Assembly: GCF_029407905.1 (NCBI RefSeq)
Contig: NC_073627.1
Location: 132,507,697-132,571,696, forward strand
Direction: 5' to 3'
Length of the DNA stretch: 64,000 nucleotides
DNA from: Bubalus kerabau
Taxonomy: Eukaryota; Chordata; Mammalia; Artiodactyla; Bovidae
Numbering within the stretch: position 1 is the first letter of the stretch; each line of letters starts with the position of its first letter. The translations under genes and the position numbers were made by a program. The notes beneath the pieces are model-generated. The model saw only the letters and a program-made list of their open reading frames with translations, was not told where the DNA came from and ran no database searches. Positions 48,006 to 60,675 of the stretch are shown here, in pieces.

Positions 48006-49325
48006 TTTCCTTCTGCAATATCTTGTTTGATGGCAGAAATAAAATGTATTTTTTGCTGTCGATGCTCATTCTTTATGTAAATATAACAAAATGTAACGTA
48101 TTTCCATTTGAGTCAGGCTTCAAAAATTTTGGGAATTTATCAATTAAAATTAGCAGATTACAGTATTTATTTAGTGCTATTCTCTACTTACAAGGCACTA
48201 TAAAATTTGCACTATTTGGTCAGGTAGAGCAGTATCTAAACTATAAACTCAGATTTAAAAGTAAAGATTACATATACATTTCTAAATAGCTTAACTGCCC
48301 TGGTTAGCTATTAGACTAGGTCATTAGTTATGGAATGTATTCAATTGGCTGGGTTAATTACAGCTTGGCCTACTTTATTTCTTAATGAATGATTTGTACT
48401 CCAACATCTTAAATTTTTGCTCTGCTCCTGGAGTGTGCATTGTAAAGGACTATAGTTTCTAATTAAGCTCTCAAATATTAGCCATTCTTATAAATTATTT
48501 ATAGTATGCCTGTTGGATGCAATCTGGATTAATGAGATTTTAGGAAAAATCTTGAAACACTTGAATAATATTATTACCCATCATCTGAAATCTGGGTTAG
48601 GTCCACAGAGATGCTAAACTCTAAGTGATAATTCTCAAATCATCTGGACTCAGCAAGTCCAGAACAACTTGCTCACCAGATTCTGGTTTTCATCTTAGAT
48701 TCTTGCTGCTCCTTCTAAGTTTTCTTAACTGAGTCCCCTTCACGTAACTGTGAAATGTCAGAGGCCCTCAATGCCATTTGTGAATCTTTTCATGTAGCTA
48801 TACTCTCTCTGTATGTAATTCCAGTGTCTCTCAATAAATTCAGTTTGAACTTCTCCAGACAAATGTGCTCATTTGTATGTCAAATAGATAACTTAAAATA
48901 CAAAAGCACCCAAATGGAACTCTTAGCTTTCCCCTCCCCCTGTCCTGACTTCCTCAATATTTTCTACATCAGTGAATACCAGTGCTATCTATAGAGTTAC
49001 TGCAATTCAAGACTTACATCATTCTTCTTTTGCCTCAAGTGTCTGGTTCACTGTTTCTCTCAGGTCCTAGAAAGTTCATGGCACATGGGAGATGCTCAAC
49101 GCTCTGTCACCGAGCACTGAATAGAACATATTCCCTGAAAAGTCAAGAGAGATGAGAATCATGCACTCGATGGTGAAATTTAATAGGACTGTGCTTTGAC
49201 TTGAGATTAATTTTTTTAATATTAATAAAAGCTGGAAAAAGGGAGAGGAAGGTAATGATCTCTGCAGTTGAGCAGTCCTGAAAAGAGATCTTACTTAGTT
49301 CCTTGCCCAGGGATTAAACTTGTGT
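48006..49325. other. Intergenic, no feature seen
   Basis: AT-rich, with no gene or named repeat recognised. Confidence 0.45.
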
Positions 49326-49329
49326 AACC

Positions 49330-50210
49330 TGGATGAAAACTAGGAATCCTTAGTGACCAGACCAGCAGGGGCTAGAGGCTAAAAGCAAAGTGGCCCTGGC
49401 TCTTGCCCCTGTCTGAAAGCAAGAATGTTTCAAGGAAGCAAAAACTAAAAATAGGTATGGAGTTTATTATTAGAGACACAGCAGGAAGTATGGGAGAGCA
49501 CACAGGAAAAGAGTTTGTTTATCTAACTCAGAAATAGGGCAGAGATACATACCCAGAGAGAAAGAATATAAGCATCTTCGATAATGAGGAGGAGTGCAGT
49601 AAGTCAGAAGCTAGGCAGAGATATACACCTGCAGAAGAGTGCAGGCATCCTGAATGAGAACATAATAAAGAGGTGATTTAAAGCACACGACTTCTGGTGG
49701 CTCAGAGAGTAAAGCATCTGCCTACAATAGGGGAGACTGGGGTTCAATCCCTGAGTTGGGAAGATCTCCTGGAGAAGGAAATGGCAACCCATTCCAGTAT
49801 TCTTGCCTGGAAAACCCCATGGACGGAGGAGCCTGGTGGGCTGCAGTCCATGGGGTCACAAAGAGTCAGACATGACTGAGCAACTTCACTTTCACTTTTA
49901 AATCACTTATATAGGACAGTCCTTCAGGGTCTTTGTTTACCTTTGGCCAATTATCTTGTTTCTTTCTTCACACCTGATTGGTCCATGGATGCTCCTTAAG
50001 ATGTACCAACAACTTTTTGCTAAGATAGGTCCCACCCCAAAGGCCTATGGGTGCAAGTCCACAATTATTATGGGGGCCCCTCCCTTTTTGACTCCCAAGA
50101 AGCCTTCCTGCACATGTGCAGACAAGGAGTCTGCCTTTGCTTCAGGAGTGTGCACCTTATCTCTGCTTTAGCAGAGCTTAGCTTTTGACACTAGCTTTGT
50201 TCTTGGAGTA
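49330..50210 (-). repeat. Bovine ERV LTR, split by a SINE
   Basis: The sequence gagtttattattagagacac carries an AATAAA on the minus strand. Phrases shared with the 37858 copy include the ctccctttttgactcccaag block. A SINE sits in the middle. Confidence 0.6.
49684..49902 (+). repeat. Bov-tA SINE inside the LTR
   Basis: Sense SINE, cgacttctggtggctcagag to acttcactttcactt, between atttaaa-type flanks. Confidence 0.92.
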
Positions 50211-50251
50211 TTTGGGTGAGAACAAAGCTTATGAATTTTATGCCACTTAAC

Positions 50252-50458
50252 AAAGTGGCTCAGGTGGTAAAGAATCTGTTTGCAATGCAGGAGATTGTGG
50301 GTTTGATCCCTGGCTCAGGGAGGTCCCCTACAGAGGGGAATGGCTAGCCACTCCAGTATTCTTGCCTGGAAAATCCCATGGAGAGAGGAGCCTGGCAGGT
50401 TACAGTCCATGGGGTTGCAATCAGATACAACTGAGTGACTAACAGTTTTACTTTGACA
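50252..50458 (+). repeat. Bov-tA SINE
   Basis: Sense SINE missing its first bases: caaagtggctcaggtggtaa to ctgagtgactaacagtttta. Confidence 0.9.
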
Positions 50459-51522
50459 AACACCATGTATCCAGCCCAAAGTCACACTATTTCCTACCTC
50501 AGCAAGAGCACACATAGATGGAAAGGTGACAAAGTTTCTAATGTCTTTTCTCATAAAGTATGGACCAAGGACAGCTCAGGTAGGTAAAAGTGATGTTGGG
50601 TTGGGATAGTTAAAAAAATTAGACAATATATCAAAGTGTCTTCTTTACTAATAGGAGATAGAGTTTATTAGAGCAACATATAGGATTGCTGGGCACTTTT
50701 CAGTGCTCATTTGAGGTGGCTCTGAATTAATTATAGTGATGTCACTCAGCTCTTCTAATTTTATCCAGTAAAACTCAGCTACTTAAAGCTGGCATGAGGT
50801 AGTTGATTAAGTTCATTCAGACAGAAACTTGGAGAGTGAGTTTGAAGGAAGAATGAGGAGTGAGGAGCAAACCTGCTTTTTGCTGATTTTACTGTTGACC
50901 AGTCAGTCTTACTGTAATTGAGTAGAAGTCTATATTTTCATTAATTTAAATTATACTTCACATGTTTTTATTTTCCTCTTCAGAGTGCTGTGTCTTCCAT
51001 AAATGCCTATTATAGACTATCATGTTAATATATAGGTCTTAGAATTATCAGTAATAATTGATAAGGAATCATATTAGGTACATGCTGATCATCAGGGCCT
51101 TAGCAATGAACCGTTTAAGCACAGGCCTTTACTTGTCTAGGTGCTTTGCATTTCTGCTTTTGAATAGTTATTAGAGTAAGAGAATATGGCACATTAATGT
51201 GTACTAATCAGCATTGCTGTGGCAGTAAACCACTCACAAACCTCAGGTATTATAAGAATAAGCATGTATTTCTTGCTGTCTATTTGGCAGTGAGTGAAGG
51301 TCTACTCTTCACATGTATTTTTCCTCTGACTCACTCATTCTCTTGCCTCTAGGTCTCACTGGTACTCAAAACCACCAGCCATAGCACGGGAAGATTTCAA
51401 AGTGACCCCACTTGTTGTCTGTTCACCTGTGCATAGACTTGGAAAATCTTTTTCTAAGCCCTGTTACCCGCACACAAAACAGGAGGTAGATCTAGACCAG
51501 ACCTTCCCCATTCACAACAACT
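50459..51522. other. Intergenic, no feature seen
   Basis: Unique-looking. A short stretch near 51199-51275 may be a remnant of the old repeat seen at 25910. Confidence 0.4.
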
Positions 51523-51562
51523 CCAGGCAAGAGTACTGGAGTGGGGTGCCATTGCCTTCTCC
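51523..51562 (-). repeat. Bov-A2 SINE, 40-bp fragment
   Basis: Only the outer end of an antisense Bov-A2 is present (ccaggcaagagtactggagt, then ggggtgccattgccttctcc). Confidence 0.85.
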
Positions 51563-51926
51563 GTATGCGCGGTTAAGGGAGGGGATTTTGAGATAGTGCA
51601 TAAAAATCTTGCAACTCCTTGGGAACTGTGCCAAATCAATATTCAACAAGGCAGTGTCATCTCAAATGGACATTTCTTGGATCTTGCCTGGTAATTCTGC
51701 TGCATTTAATAATTAGGCATCTATTTCATTTCTCAAAATTTTCATTTATGACATTATTTTCTATGACATCACTCTCCACATTTCCTCTTCTTTTCTGGTC
51801 TCTACTTTTTAGGAGCCCTACAGCCTTCTTTGTCCTCTGTTTTCTATCTTCAGCTTGCACAGATACTCTGAGTCACCAGATTTATAGCTGAACTTTCAAT
51901 TACCATTTCTTTGCTAATAACAATAA

Positions 51927-51960
51927 ATCTATCTATCTATCATCTATCTGTCTATCTAAG
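51927..51960. repeat. (CTAT)n microsatellite
   Basis: Imperfect run of CTAT units with one CATCTAT and one CTGT variation. Confidence 0.9.
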
Positions 51961-51994
51961 ATCTCATTTCTAAGCTCCAAAGTCACATCCATTA

Positions 51995-52300
51995 TTCTTT
52001 TATTGAATAGGTACTTTTGAACCAATATGAACTCTAGTGAGAATTGTAGATAGAACTAGGAACAAAAGAAAACATCTCACCTTATGAGGCTTACATTTCA
52101 GTAAGGGCAATAATAAAATTGAAATAAACATGAGTATAATATGTCAGATAGCTATAAATTCTTTGAAGAAAAATTAAGCAGTATATGGTGAGGGCTGACA
52201 GAGTATCCTGGGATGGAAAATGAGGCTTGTGGTTCAATTTGGGGTGGTCAGCAGAGACCTGATCCCTGTAGAGTATCATATGATGGTAAGGAGCACCTTA
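51995..52300. repeat. Ancient interspersed repeat (family not named)
   Basis: The order gaggcttacatttcagtaag, aaattgaaataaacatgagt, then gtggtcagcagagacctgat matches a widespread decayed mammalian repeat. Confidence 0.45.
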
Positions 52301-52512
52301 AGAATTTGAATTGCTCTTGCCTTTGTTAGACAGTTCAGAATCCTAGATTCTGAGAATGGAAATTTTATGACAGTGAGGTGAATAAAATTGCAAAATGGCA
52401 ACAGTTCATTCTGTGATTCAGCAGACATAGTACAAGTGATAAGACCTTTGTTTCAATATTAAGATACTTAGGGAATTATTATTTTATCATGTAATAATAA
52501 ATGCATTAGTCC

Positions 52513-52808
52513 AGCATTGATAAGGAGAAGGCAATGGCACCCCACTCCAGTACTCTTGCCTGGAAAATCCCATGGATGAGGGAGCCTGGAAGGCTGCAGT
52601 CCATGGGGCTGCTGGGAGTTGAGCACGACTGAGCCACTTCACTTTCACTTTTCACTTTCATGCATTGGAGAAGGAAATGGCAACCCACTCCAGTGTTCTT
52701 GCCTGGAGAATCCCAGGGACGGGGGAGCCTGGTGGGCTGCCATCTACGGGGTCACATAGAGTCGGACACGACTGAAGTGACTTAGCAGTAGCAGCAGCAG
52801 CATTGATA
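52513..52808 (+). repeat. Bov-A2 SINE with target-site duplication
   Basis: Sense dimer flanked by agcattgata at 52513-52522 and 52799-52808. Confidence 0.94.
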
Positions 52809-54489
52809 TGTACCTCAAAGTTCAATAAATATAAAAATATGGTATTATTTACTGATGTGTAGAGCAAAAACATCATAATTATTTAAAAAATACATTATAA
52901 ACATTACACAGCTAGTCCCTGTGGATAAACAGTATTTTTTATTTCAGATTAAGCTCCTATATTAGTCAGATAAGCAACAGGAAACAGATGACACACACCA
53001 TGGAAGATTTTTCAAGGAGTGTTGACCAGAAATTATCACAACATTGTTAAGCAGTTACACACCCAACACAAAATAAAAGGTTAAAATAAAATAGTTTAAC
53101 AAGAAAAAAAAAAAAAACACCACAAAGAACCTAATTGCAAAGTGTGGGCAGGCTTCAGGGAAGCCACAAAGGATAGTCCAGGGACCCAAGACTGGCAGCA
53201 GTAAAACTGCCACGATCCCTAGTGAGAAGGCACATGGGGAGAGATTACCAGAACCTGAAAAGAGGAAGAGTCCATACAACGGGTGACCTTGAGAACAACA
53301 GTGACCTCTTGTCTTGAGACGCAGCTCGAGACAACCACACAGAAAGAGAACTGGGAAAATGACACCGAGACCTCCCTCCTTCTCTCTCTGTTCTCCTGAC
53401 TGAGCTCCTCACTGGCCAGAAGGCACAGGCACTCATTTGCTATCATCCACTCTGGTTATTCTCAAGCAGACGGCAGGGTGCAAAGTAGTAGAGAAAAGAC
53501 ATACAGGTCCAAGAGACTCCAGGATGAATCAGTGAGATGGAACTGCATAAAAGTTATTGGATCACTTTTTAACATATAGGCTTTGGAAATTGTAAACTTG
53601 GAAATTTATGTTTAGAAAAATGGCATCTTTAAACAGAAGTTCATCTTTTTAAAATACAAGTAAAATTTATTGTTGTTGTTTCAAAATCTCAGCATTCTCA
53701 TAAAATTTGAGACAACAAAGTTACATGAGGAAAAGATGGACCCTCCTTGGAAAGACCATCTTTAGAAATCAAGTAGAAATCAATATATAACAAAAACAGA
53801 TTGAGAGGCAAAGTGATTTCGTGATGTGTTGAAATCATAGTAAATTTTGTCAACAAGAGAAAAGGAGTAACAATTAGAAACTCCAGAAGGAAAAATATCT
53901 GAGAAAGAAAACAGTGTTTCAAATGTGATGCAAATTAAAATGAAGCGTAATTTTGAGTAAGTAGTAGAAAATGAGAAAATCTAATTTACCTTGGTGCTAG
54001 AAGCATTTTTCTCTGAGTAGCCCAGGAATCATGACCTTGGATTGACATACGAATATTTGATGAGACTATATAGCAAAGAATGTTCACATGCAGTTGTAAT
54101 ACTAATAAGCTGGTTTGGATCAGAAAAAAATAATTACCATATGCTTATAAAATATATTGAAAGACTTTGACTAAGTAAAGCCTAAGTTATAGCTGAAAGA
54201 AGTTGGAATGTATGGAGAGAGGAAAAAAAGGTTAAAGGGATAATAACAGCACTTGTTTTCTTTCTCATCTCACCTTCTGGGATTCCAGGGGATTAAAGAT
54301 GAAAAAAACAGGTATGTTTATTACTTAAAGTTATAAAAATAAACAGCATACATGTGTGGTAAGGAATCTGGCTTTTCTTAAAGAGAGGTATGGCCTTTAT
54401 GCCCTTCTAAAAATAACTTCTAGTAATTTATTGAGTGATGAGAGCAATTTTTTTCATTCATGGTGGCCTCCTGGAGCCATATTTGATGG
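52809..54489. other. Intergenic, possible old repeat, no gene
   Basis: The part at 52950-53470 contains a 14-A run and GC-richer text that may be an old transposon remnant. The remainder shows nothing recognisable. Confidence 0.35.
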
Positions 54490-54900
54490 TTTTTACTAAC
54501 AAGGTGATTTAGGGTGGGATCTTTGGGCCCTGTGATAAGCATGACCTCCAGAGAAGGGAAAGGGGAATGAAGATTTAATTCAGTCACATGGAAAATGAAT
54601 AAATCAGTTATGCCAGCATAGTGAGGCCTCAATAAAACCTCTGGGCTCAAAGTTTAGGAGGGCTTCCCTCGTTGGCAATAGTTTGTGTATATTGTTATCA
54701 CTGTGCGTGGGAGGGAGTGCTGTCGTCCGCAACTCCATGGGGAATTACGGAGTCATGACATTTGGGGAAGCTCTGCACTTGGACACCTCTAACCTTCCTA
54801 AGAGAAAATCCAGAGGTTCTCCAAATAGACCAAGTCGAGTGACCTCAGCAAGCATGCCTGGGGACTTATCAAAATACTGGCAAGAGGTATCCTGACATCC
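54490..54900 (+). repeat. Old LTR fragment (tentative)
   Basis: Sense-strand phrases gtgaggcctcaataaaacct and cttccctcgttggcaatagt follow the pattern of an old mammalian ERVL-type LTR around its polyadenylation signal. Confidence 0.4.
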
Positions 54901-55261
54901 AGAATACCACTTTCCTGCTTCCCCAGAATAATTCCTCAGTGTAGGATGTCCAGAGTGGTCCAAGCAGGAGAAAGAGAGGAATGTCCTCAAGACAAAGACA
55001 GCCTTGGCAACTGTTAGGGCAGTCTCTCTTCTGCAGTCTACTGTACCTCAGAGTTCCAGCTGCTGGAATGGTGGGCAGATTATAATTGGGGCTCAGCCTT
55101 TCCAGCAAGGATCCCAGGTGATCTGATCTCTGAAGGAATTCTCTAATCTTTTGCTCTCTAAAAAGAGGGTGTAATGGAGAAATCCTCGGAGCATCTAAAC
55201 AAGCCAAGGGACACCCCTCCTGGGTTCATCCCTGTGTTGGTCCCATGTTGGGGGCCAAAAC
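54901..55261 (-). repeat. ERV leader with primer-binding-site-like sequence
   Basis: On the minus strand the LTR is followed by ttttggcccccaacatggga (complement at about 55241-55260), in the place and style of a retroviral primer binding site. The next ~340 bases would be leader. No reading frame for a viral protein was recognised. Confidence 0.45.
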
Positions 55262-56110
55262 TAATGCTGAAAACTCAACTTATCTGTACACCAGTGACAA
55301 ATCAAATCTCAGAGACAGAGCTTTGGGTGAAGTAGAAAAGACCAGCTTTATTTTCCAGGCAAAGGGGGAGACAGTGGACTCCTGCCTTGAAAAACTATGT
55401 GTCCCAACTTGGAGAAGATAGTGAGAAGCATTATAGTAATGATTCAAAGAGAGTGTGATCAGCTCATTCTTCTGATTGGTGATGAGGCAAGTAGGAGTCA
55501 GCATGATCAACCTTCAGGTTTCAACTTCTCAGGATCTATGTGCTTTTGGGCAGAATACCATCATTAATCATTAATTCTTCTACTTGGAGGAGGTTTCAGT
55601 ATCTGCATGCCTGTGTGCGTGTGTGCTCAGTTATGTCTAATTCTTTTCAACCCCATGTGATCCTGCCAGGCTTCTCTGTCCATGGGCTTTTCCAGGCAAG
55701 AATACTGGAGTGAATTGCCATTCCCTTCTCCAGGGGATCCTCCTGACCTAGAGATCAAACCCACATCTCCTGCATCTCTTGCACCGGCAGATCATTGTCA
55801 TTTCACCACCAGGGAAACCCTTCAGTAGCTGCAAAACAACTCAAAGATAGAGAGTGTGTATCCCTTCAAGGGGAAAAAAGGACCTTGCCCCAAGGTTTTA
55901 CTATTGTTTCTCTTGACTGTTTGTTTCTCCCTGGTCTTGCATCCCCTCCATTCCCTAATTACCAATTGCTTACATCTGCTCATTGGAATTCAGAGAAGGT
56001 CATGGAGGCTGAATGAAGGCTATTTATGGTAATCAAAGAAATGGGGGACACAGAATTTGTGCTAGGAGCCCCACAGGGCCCCACTTAGTAACAACATCTG
56101 GCGGGAAGAA
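55262..56110 (-). repeat. ERV LTR, split by a SINE
   Basis: The minus-strand polyadenylation signal lies in cagctttattttccagg. The right part resumes after the SINE at caaaacaactcaaagatagag and ends near ggcgggaagaattcagag. Confidence 0.55.
55595..55832 (-). repeat. Bov-tA SINE with target-site duplication
   Basis: Antisense SINE flanked by ttcagtatctgc (55595-55606) and ttcagtagctgc (55821-55832), one mismatch. Confidence 0.93.
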
Positions 56111-56945
56111 TTCAGAGAAGAAATTTATGAGCTTGGGGAATTTCTCTTCATTATAAGCATAGCTGTCCTAATTTATTATTTTTTTTTACATGTCATTGTG
56201 AAAAAAAAAATTGGCATGAAAAGCCTAAATGCAAAATACATGAAATAAAGGAAACATCTCAGACTCTGCAGCTAAAAGTTCAGTGCAGAATCAGGTGAAC
56301 TTAATTTGTACAAGCCCCCTAGACTGTATTTTTCAGAACTATTCCTTGAGCAATTATGAGTAGAGGTAAAATCCTAAACAAAACAAGGCATTTAAAAATT
56401 TCTCTTTGTTGTGTGTCCTTGCTTCATGTGCATCTCTTTATTATACCAAAAAATTGTGTTTGTGAGATTTACCTAAGTAATTAGACAACTCAGTTGATAC
56501 AAAGAAGAAAACAAACCTCCCCCTAAGCAGTGTCAACCTTGCAGCTGAGCTCTGGAGCTGTCACAGTGAAGAAGCAATGAGAAGAATGGCTAGAAAAATT
56601 ACAAGTTAGGAATTGGGATTTACAGGAGCTTAATTCAATTTCTCAATGCCCCTTTCTATTCTAATACTCCTTTTTAGACCACAGATGAATATTCTGTATT
56701 TGAGATAACACAAGGACAGTTTTGAATATTGCCTGGCAAGACATTTTGTAAAGTATAATGAGCAGTTTCCAGATGACAAAAAATAAAAATGAAAAATACA
56801 AAGAGCTCTGGGACCTTAATTCTAAATATAGCACTGAAATTGGAGTCCAGTGAGCTCAACAAATTATTTATTGCCGTCTGCTTAGGGTATGGCTGTTCCT
56901 TTTGTCCCCTAAGAGATTTTTTTAGCAGGATCCCAGATTGCAACT
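56111..56945. other. Intergenic, no feature seen
   Basis: AT-rich. No gene was recognised. Confidence 0.45.
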
Positions 56946-56949
56946 CAGT

Positions 56950-57345
56950 GTTCAGTTAAAAACACAACAGACTCAAAATGATGTTGCTGTGCTAAGCCCC
57001 ATCTCATTAAACCAGGACTTAATTAAAGTTTCAACACTCCCAGAAATGGAATGTTAAACTGGTCAATCAGGAACTGCCTAGTCAGCACTGGGAGTAACTT
57101 ACATGATAACCCTCTGCCCTGCCCTATCACCTCGCAATAACCAATCTGCATGTTTTTTTTTCTTTCTATGACTTTCTTGTTTCTACTTCCTTCTGCCTAA
57201 AAAAGTCTTTCATTTTGTATATCTCCTAGGAACTCCTTTCTATCTGCTAGACTAAATGGTGCCCAAATCAAATCGATTTTTACTCAAAGTCTTAATAATT
57301 TTAATATGCTTCCATTAAGCTAAAGCTTAACTCAAGTTAAAAGTT
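56950..57345 (+). repeat. Old LTR-like sequence (tentative)
   Basis: The phrases cgcaataaccaatctgcatg, ctttctatgactttcttgtt and aactcctttctatctgctag are arranged like a sense-strand LTR. The family is not assigned. Confidence 0.35.
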
Positions 57346-57769
57346 TTAGCAGTTCCTAACACTGAAGTTGTCAGCTGTGAGGGCCATGCCACAGTTTCAC
57401 AACTCACCTTTGCCATCAACAGATCCAAAGACAGATTCACCTGGATGCTAAGGAAGCTTAAGCTTGAGACTGTCACGCGTGTCAGCCTGTTCCAAGGCAT
57501 GTACCTAGATCTCTATTGTTTGGCTCACAGAGGAACCCAAACCACTTTATCAAACCTGTGCCTGCAGCATATATAATAGAAAAAGTCACATTAATTTTCC
57601 CCTCCTATCTATTATGATTCCAAGCAGAGCCCTGTGGGCTCCTGGGTACAAAAGATTTCCTGCGTCACTCATTTCTTTGATAACAGGGAATAGGGTTCAT
57701 TCAGCTTCCATGACCTTCCCTGAGTTGTAACAAGCAGATTCAAGCAGTTGCTAATCAGAGAAGGGAGGG

Positions 57770-58195
57770 GATGCTGACACAAGGGAGGAGCAGTCAAGAG
57801 AAACCATAGCACAGCCTTGGGGCAGGGTCTTGGTTTCCCACCAAGGGATATACAAAACAGTACCTTCAGGCTGTTTTGATGATGCTAAAACCCCCACCAA
57901 GTGGGAGAAGTTAACATTAATGATGATATGCTGCCCACAAGCACATAGACCCCAGACCAGTTGGAACCAGAAGGTTCATGACGCTGACTCCCATTTACCT
58001 CACCACCAACCTATCAGGAGAATGTCTATGAGATGATTTCACCTTTTGAACCATTACTATAAAACTTCTCTGACTACTCCCTCCAGGTTTTGAGGGCATT
58101 AGCCCTCTGCCCACTTTGCCTGGCAAATAAAACTATTCTTTTCTACTTTACCCAAAACTCTGTCTCCAAGAATTAGCTTGGTGTCATGGCAGAGA
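57770..58195 (+). repeat. Bovine class I ERV LTR, sense
   Basis: Contains agaccccagaccagttggaa, attactataaaacttctctg (TATA-type box), ctttgcctggcaaataaaac (polyadenylation signal) and acccaaaactctgtctcc. The order promoter then AATAAA fits a complete U3-R-U5 on the + strand. Confidence 0.65.
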
Positions 58196-58404
58196 AGCCA
58201 AATCCATCTCCAGAAAAAATGTTTTACTTCTGTACTTCCCACTTCTTTTTAATTTTCTTTTACCTCATTTAGGAAAAACAGGCCAGTGAAAATTGTTTCC
58301 TTACTCTTAGTTCCAGGAACCAAAAGACTTAAGAATGCAGAGTTCTGTATTCTCAATTATGTGTGTATTCAATCACTCAACACAATTTATTTAGCACTGC
58401 CTAT

Positions 58405-58905
58405 ATTCAAAAGCAGAGACATTACTTTGCCAACAAAGGTTCGTCTAGTCAAGGCTATGGTTTTTCCTGTGGTCATGTATGGATGTGGGAGTTGGACTGT
58501 GAAGAAGGTTGAGCACCGAAGAATTGATGCTTTTGAACTGTGGTGTTGGAGAAAACTCTTGAGAGTCCCTTGGACTGCAAGGAGATCCAACCAGTCCATT
58601 CTGAAGGAATCAGCCCTGGGATTTCTTTGGAAGGAATGATGCTAAAGCTGAAACTCCAATACTTTGGCCACCTCATGTGAAGAGTTGACTCATTGGAAAA
58701 GACTCTGATGATGGGAGGGATTGGGGGCAGGTGGAGAAGGGGACAACAGAGGATGAGATGGCTGGATGGCATCACTGACTCGATGGATGTGAGTCTGAGT
58801 GAACTCCGGGAGTTGGTGATGGACAGGGAGGCCAGGCAGGCTGCGATTCATGGAGTCGCAAAGAGTTGGTTACAACTGAGTGACTGAACTGAACTGAACT
58901 GAAGC
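58405..58905 (+). repeat. BovB LINE 3'-end fragment
   Basis: Sense BovB from aaaagcagagacattacttt to a tail of repeated actga units. The frame encodes RDITLPTKVRLVKAMVFPVV, the C-terminal BovB domain, then breaks near 58640. Confidence 0.93.
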
Positions 58906-59376
58906 CTTAACAATACCCAGGTAAGTTAGACATGGCCCTAGATAGCAAAGGATCAAAACCTCTGATCAAGAGAAACAGACACACAAACACATCTCCTAAA
59001 CTCCTCTAAGATTCAACAACCCAATGAGAACAACAAAAGGCTATTTACTCAGCGTTTGCTAGAGCAAGGAGGTTGGCCACCACTACTTGAGTTTGCCAAA
59101 GACTCAAAATTGGAGAGCAAAAGGGAGAGTTCTCATACTCTGCAAGGATAGCAGAGCCCACCAGTAAGAAATACTTCTTTTTGCCCTGCAAGAGCTCAGC
59201 CAATAAGAGACAGTCACACCTCAGCCCATGAAAAGCCACTGTACTCCAACTCTCAATTCCTCCAAGGCACTGTATTGACTATAGCCCTCTGTCTTGCTGT
59301 ATCCTATCAACTATGCCAATTGTCTTGCTGTATTTAATTGTTCACTGAACCCAGGGTAGGCAAGGTGAGAAGAAGA
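58906..59376. other. Intergenic or LTR-derived, unassigned
   Basis: May be LTR-derived (ccaatgagaacaacaaaagg), but I cannot assign it. No gene. Confidence 0.3.
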
Positions 59377-59810
59377 TGTGGGGAGCCTTAGGAAATGCAG
59401 ACATTATTCACTGTGGCAAGGCAGACATGCTTTACTCTCTAATGGCTGATACAGCAGCACCAATGACTAGGCAACTCAACATGACTGGACTTGAAGCTCC
59501 TAGGGCTTCTAAGGTGATGCTTATATAGGACCATATCACAGTGTGCATGCACAGTGCCACAAATGATCCCAGCTGTAGAACTAGAGTGGTGTGGGGCAAG
59601 AGAGCCTAACCACCTCCACCTCGCCAATTGCTCTCTCCCTACAGCCTCCCAACTTCCTTTTCCCCTCTATATGAGTTTCCTCCCATTTTTTCTGGGGGAC
59701 TTGCACATGGTCTGCTGTGGTTGTAATCCTAAATTGCAGTTCTTAGTGATCCCAAATAAACTTTTTTTTTTTTTCTGGAAAAATAACTTGCAGTCTGTTG
59801 TAGTTCAACA
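59377..59810 (+). repeat. 5' LTR of a decayed ERV1-like provirus
   Basis: Starts at tgtggggagccttagg, has a tatataggacc promoter-like box near 59521, a polyadenylation signal in cccaaataaac near 59752-59762 followed by a T-run, and ends at tagttcaaca. The following bases (ttctgatggcccatactaga) are positioned like a primer binding site. Confidence 0.6.
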
Positions 59811-60675
59811 TTCTGATGGCCCATACTAGAATCCAGAGAAGACTCCCAAACACTTCAAGGCTGGTGAGCAAACAGCTACGGGATTTACACTGAGCACATT
59901 GTTGCTCATTGCTTTTCTTGTCAACCCTGGGGTTTGAGAATAAATTTTTTTCCTGGATCCAAGCTTCTGCCCCCATTGCATTTTGAAGCATTTCAGGTTT
60001 TATTTGAGATCTATTTTAAGATTTTTTCCTCTCTGGTCTTGTTCTGTATGTGAGTACTCATTTGGCACTTTGACCTGATTTTGAAATCAGATTGCTTCAA
60101 CTGGACCTGGCTAATCTTTGGTCGATTCCTTTGGGAACAGGGGCTATTTCATTGAACTGTGCCAGTTCGGCCTTAGGCCAAATTCCTTTTGGAATAGGGG
60201 CTGTTTTATTGGAACTGTGCTCAGCAGTTTCAGCCTTGTTCCTCTGAGATCAGACTGTTCCTTGAACACTGACTGGTATCAGGTCTAGAGGCTATTTTTG
60301 AGCTATTTGAGTTGTTTAGGCAGTTTGAAAATTATTCTTTTACTCTAGAGAAAAACTTATGAGAAGTTGGATTCTAGTTATATACATATTTGAGGGTGAA
60401 CCCCCACCCCAGGGACCATGACCAATTTTTATGTTTGAAAGCCATAATTCTTCCTCATGTTCATTTCAAACTAAATGGACTGACCTGATGAAAGACAGTT
60501 TAGAATATCAATGACCATTATGAGGAACTTTTGAAATCCTTAAGTTTGTTTTTTAAAATAAATTGAATAAGCATAGCTTTAAAAACCAGCTTCTAAATGT
60601 GACTGAGCCTAAAATTGTCTCTCTGCAAAATAAGATTCTAAGATTAACTGAGGCAAACAATTAAAGAAAGATAAA
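59811..60675 (+). repeat. ERV leader region
   Basis: Noncoding stretch between LTR and gag. It includes an imperfect tandem with a 57-base period (gattcctttgggaacagggg at 60124, aattccttttggaatagggg at 60181). Confidence 0.5.
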
